Source: Microcaldota archaeon (GTDB taxonomy: Archaea; Micrarchaeota; Micrarchaeia; Micrarchaeales; Micrarchaeaceae). Taken from it: a stretch of DNA of 64,000 bases. Within the stretch, counting starts at the first letter, position 1. Every line of letters starts with the position of its first letter. Below, piece after piece: positions 62,564 through 64,000 of the stretch. The notes beneath the pieces are model-generated. The model was not told where the DNA came from. It worked only from the letters and a program-made list of their open reading frames with translations, and made no database searches. Both the position numbers and the translations under genes were made by a program. Location of the stretch: the NCBI GenBank assembly GCA_030037495.1, contig JASHRG010000030.1:1-64000 (forward strand), given 5' to 3'.

Positions 62564-62580
62564 ATTGCCGGCTTAGGCCC
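62564..62580 (+). mobile_element. att-like right end
   Basis: ATTGCCGGCTTAGGCCC matches the tRNA-His 3' end with one difference in 17 bases; the last 13 are identical. The T stem and upstream tRNA parts are absent, so this is a remnant, not a tRNA gene. Confidence 0.7.
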
Positions 62581-62614
62581 CTATGAGTCGACAAGACGAT
62601 GTAATTCCAGGCCA

Positions 62615-64000
62615 TCACTGGGAGCACTGCACAGACCTGCAGACAGCAACAGTATTTGGCCCGGTGGGCGTAATCGCACCATACCCTATCCTGTAAATAA
62701 TGTAGCCGTGCTCATCATAAACTTGGTTCAGTGAAATGTTTTCTGATATCACAGAATAGGGCGCGCTCTCGAGCAACGCCAGGTTTGAGTTGTAGAAGGA
62801 GTAGTAGGGTGAGGATATCATCCATGTAGTGTTTATCAGCAGGTAGTCTGGTTTTGGGCTTATGTAATCAAGGTAGCTGAAATTGCCTGCAGGAAGCGCG
62901 AGGAAGAGCAGGAACTCCTGCTGTATGCTGTTGTTGTACACTATGTTAGTATCAAACAGGCTTGTCCTATCCGCGTAGTACTCTATTGGTGTGCCATATG
63001 AGGGATAGGTGACAAAAACAGAGTTAGCTGCTGTGTTGCCGGCTATCCAGGATACAACATAAAGGTATGGATAGTTTATTGCAGGTAGTATCTCGGTGAA
63101 TGTTGGGGTCAGCTGCACAATGCCAAGGGTTATATATACCATGGCAAGCAGCACGTATGCTCCCTTGACCTTAACGCTGCCGTTTTCCCAAACATGCTTT
63201 GCGCCAATCCCGGCCAGCACAGAAATGGGCAGGTATATCAAGACATTCCAGTCCTGCTGTGCAAGTGCAAAAGGAATGCCCAACAGGAACACAGCATAGA
63301 TGATTATAAACGCAAGCGAGGCAGCGCTGTATGTTACTGTTAGCCTTGAAGTATAGATCGCGTAAAGCGCAAGCCCCAGATACAATACGATACCCACAAT
63401 AAGCTGCACATAATAGTAGGGGCTTGTTACCCATGCTTGCTGTGACTGGAAAAGGTTCACCTGCGTCTGGCTAATCATTGATATAATGTTCTGGCCAAGG
63501 TTTGAGAGCTGCGGGGTCGGCACAACTACGTGTGCATACGCCAGCAGTGGGGTGTATATGACAAGGAGCATGGGCACAAGCACAACCACGGCTATCACTG
63601 CCAGCGCCCTCCTTTTGTCCTCAACTACCATGTAGATGCACGTTGCGAGCACGACGAAGGCAACCGCAACTATCGAGTATGTGCCGCCGCTCCAGACCAG
63701 AACCGAAAACACTAGTGACACGATGCAAATGAGCGATATTAGGCCAAGCCACAGGCTGCTCTTCTTTGATTTCAGGCCATCTCCCAGGTGCAGCAGCAAG
63801 AGAAGGGCAAGCATAAGGGCTATCACTGAAAATGCCTCTCCCTTCCAGGAGTTGAGCGCTTCGTTGAATATACCTACCTGTGATATGGCATACACAAACA
63901 GCGCAAAGAAGCCCGCTTTCCTGTCCATCGCCTTCTCCGCAAATTTGTAGACCAGGATTCCTGCCAACACAGTGAAAAGTATCCTTACGCCATAGAGGGT
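62615..64000 (-). CDS. STT3-like oligosaccharyltransferase / GT-C protein, 5' end off window
   Basis: About 460 residues are in view; the frame stays open to the right edge, so the N-terminus is missing. The visible part has many helices (AFSVIALMLALLLLLHLGD; LALYAIYTSRLTVTY) with W-K-G-E near the left (NSWKGEAFS), typical of STT3. At the STT3 C-terminal catalytic-domain position the expected WWDYG reads YPSYG in VFVTYPSYGTPIEYYADRTS. So it is STT3-like with an altered motif, or another GT-C. N-x-S/T-rich surface proteins in the window would be natural targets. Confidence 0.65.
   Translation of the reverse strand, partial: TLYGVRILFTVLAGILVYKFAEKAMDRKAGFFALFVYAISQVGIFNEALNSWKGEAFSVIALMLALLLLLHLGDGLKSKKSSLWLGLISLICIVSLVFSVLVWSGGTYSIVAVAFVVLATCIYMVVEDKRRALAVIAVVVLVPMLLVIYTPLLAYAHVVVPTPQLSNLGQNIISMISQTQVNLFQSQQAWVTSPYYYVQLIVGIVLYLGLALYAIYTSRLTVTYSAASLAFIIIYAVFLLGIPFALAQQDWNVLIYLPISVLAGIGAKHVWENGSVKVKGAYVLLAMVYITLGIVQLTPTFTEILPAINYPYLYVVSWIAGNTAANSVFVTYPSYGTPIEYYADRTSLFDTNIVYNNSIQQEFLLFLALPAGNFSYLDYISPKPDYLLINTTWMISSPYYSFYNSNLALLESAPYSVISENISLNQVYDEHGYIIYRIGYGAITPTGPNTVAVCRSVQCSQ

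Noticed and set aside
62564-62580. Second tRNA-His gene
   Set aside because: Only the 3' acceptor part and one T-stem strand are present; no D arm or anticodon arm can be formed.
1-64000. CRISPR array or insertion sequence
   Set aside because: No regularly spaced repeats and no transposase, integrase or recombinase reading frame were seen.

Overview
The window is a gene-dense stretch of an archaeal chromosome. Eukaryote-like information-processing genes show this: archaeal ThrRS, TrpRS, AspRS and AsnRS, eL40, an eS25-like protein, uS10, eS6, EF-1alpha, aIF2-gamma, aIF5B, archaeal DnaG, Hjc, a Hef-type helicase, Alba, CDC48 and an ATP-dependent DNA ligase. Genes are preceded by TATA boxes and, in places, GGTGAT-type Shine-Dalgarno sites. 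Many small orphan proteins, short intergenic gaps and minimal or altered versions of known families suggest a DPANN-type archaeon such as a Micrarchaeota relative. That placement is inference; no rRNA is present to test it. There is no CRISPR array and no recognisable transposase. No gene-free stretch exceeds about 300 bases.

Layout: 1-2.7 kb is AT-rich accessory DNA with orphan genes and a short repeated gene module that encodes a membrane anchor. 2.7-10.2 kb carries ThrRS, PyrD, a SIMPL protein, CysRS, a possible eL41-like 23-residue peptide, a zinc-ribbon protein and enolase. 10.2-14.8 kb has an AbrB-like protein, tRNA-Thr, a three-gene ABC-2 exporter and a polysaccharide flippase. 14.8-26.5 kb is mainly translation and protein quality control: TrpRS, eL40, eS25-like, uS10, EF-1alpha, CDC48 with an acidic micro-protein upstream, eS6, aIF2-gamma, a DHH phosphoesterase, a CBS protein and Alba. 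26.5-31.3 kb holds a PadR-controlled ABC exporter operon ending in a COG1361-like surface protein. 31.3-42.8 kb has DnaG, membrane proteins, Hjc, Nudix, AspRS, the Hef helicase, a CcdA/DipZ-like redox pair, tRNA-Phe, a ZIP transporter and AsnRS. 42.8-44.5 kb is a tRNA-Gly locus followed by a foreign-looking DUF4143 ATPase. 44.6-58.9 kb mixes membrane and surface proteins, PMM-like HAD, FkbM methyltransferase, aIF5B, two tandem NDK-like genes, a dUTPase-like protein, a DUF59 protein, a class III signal-peptide LamG protein, a large beta-helix protein and DNA ligase. 58.9-64 kb has a degenerate secretion-type ATPase, two VapBC modules, a small island bounded by a duplicated tRNA-His 3' end, and the 3' part of an STT3-like gene that runs off the right edge.

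Most notable: (1) a CcdA-type thiol transporter whose transmembrane order looks circularly permuted, overlapping a DipZ-like thioredoxin gene; (2) a roughly 1.6-kb tRNA-His island without an integrase; (3) a GspE/FlaI-like ATPase that has lost its P-loop Ser/Thr; (4) a 26-bp perfect palindrome at the PadR promoter; (5) a repeated small Cys-and-membrane-anchor family at the left edge.
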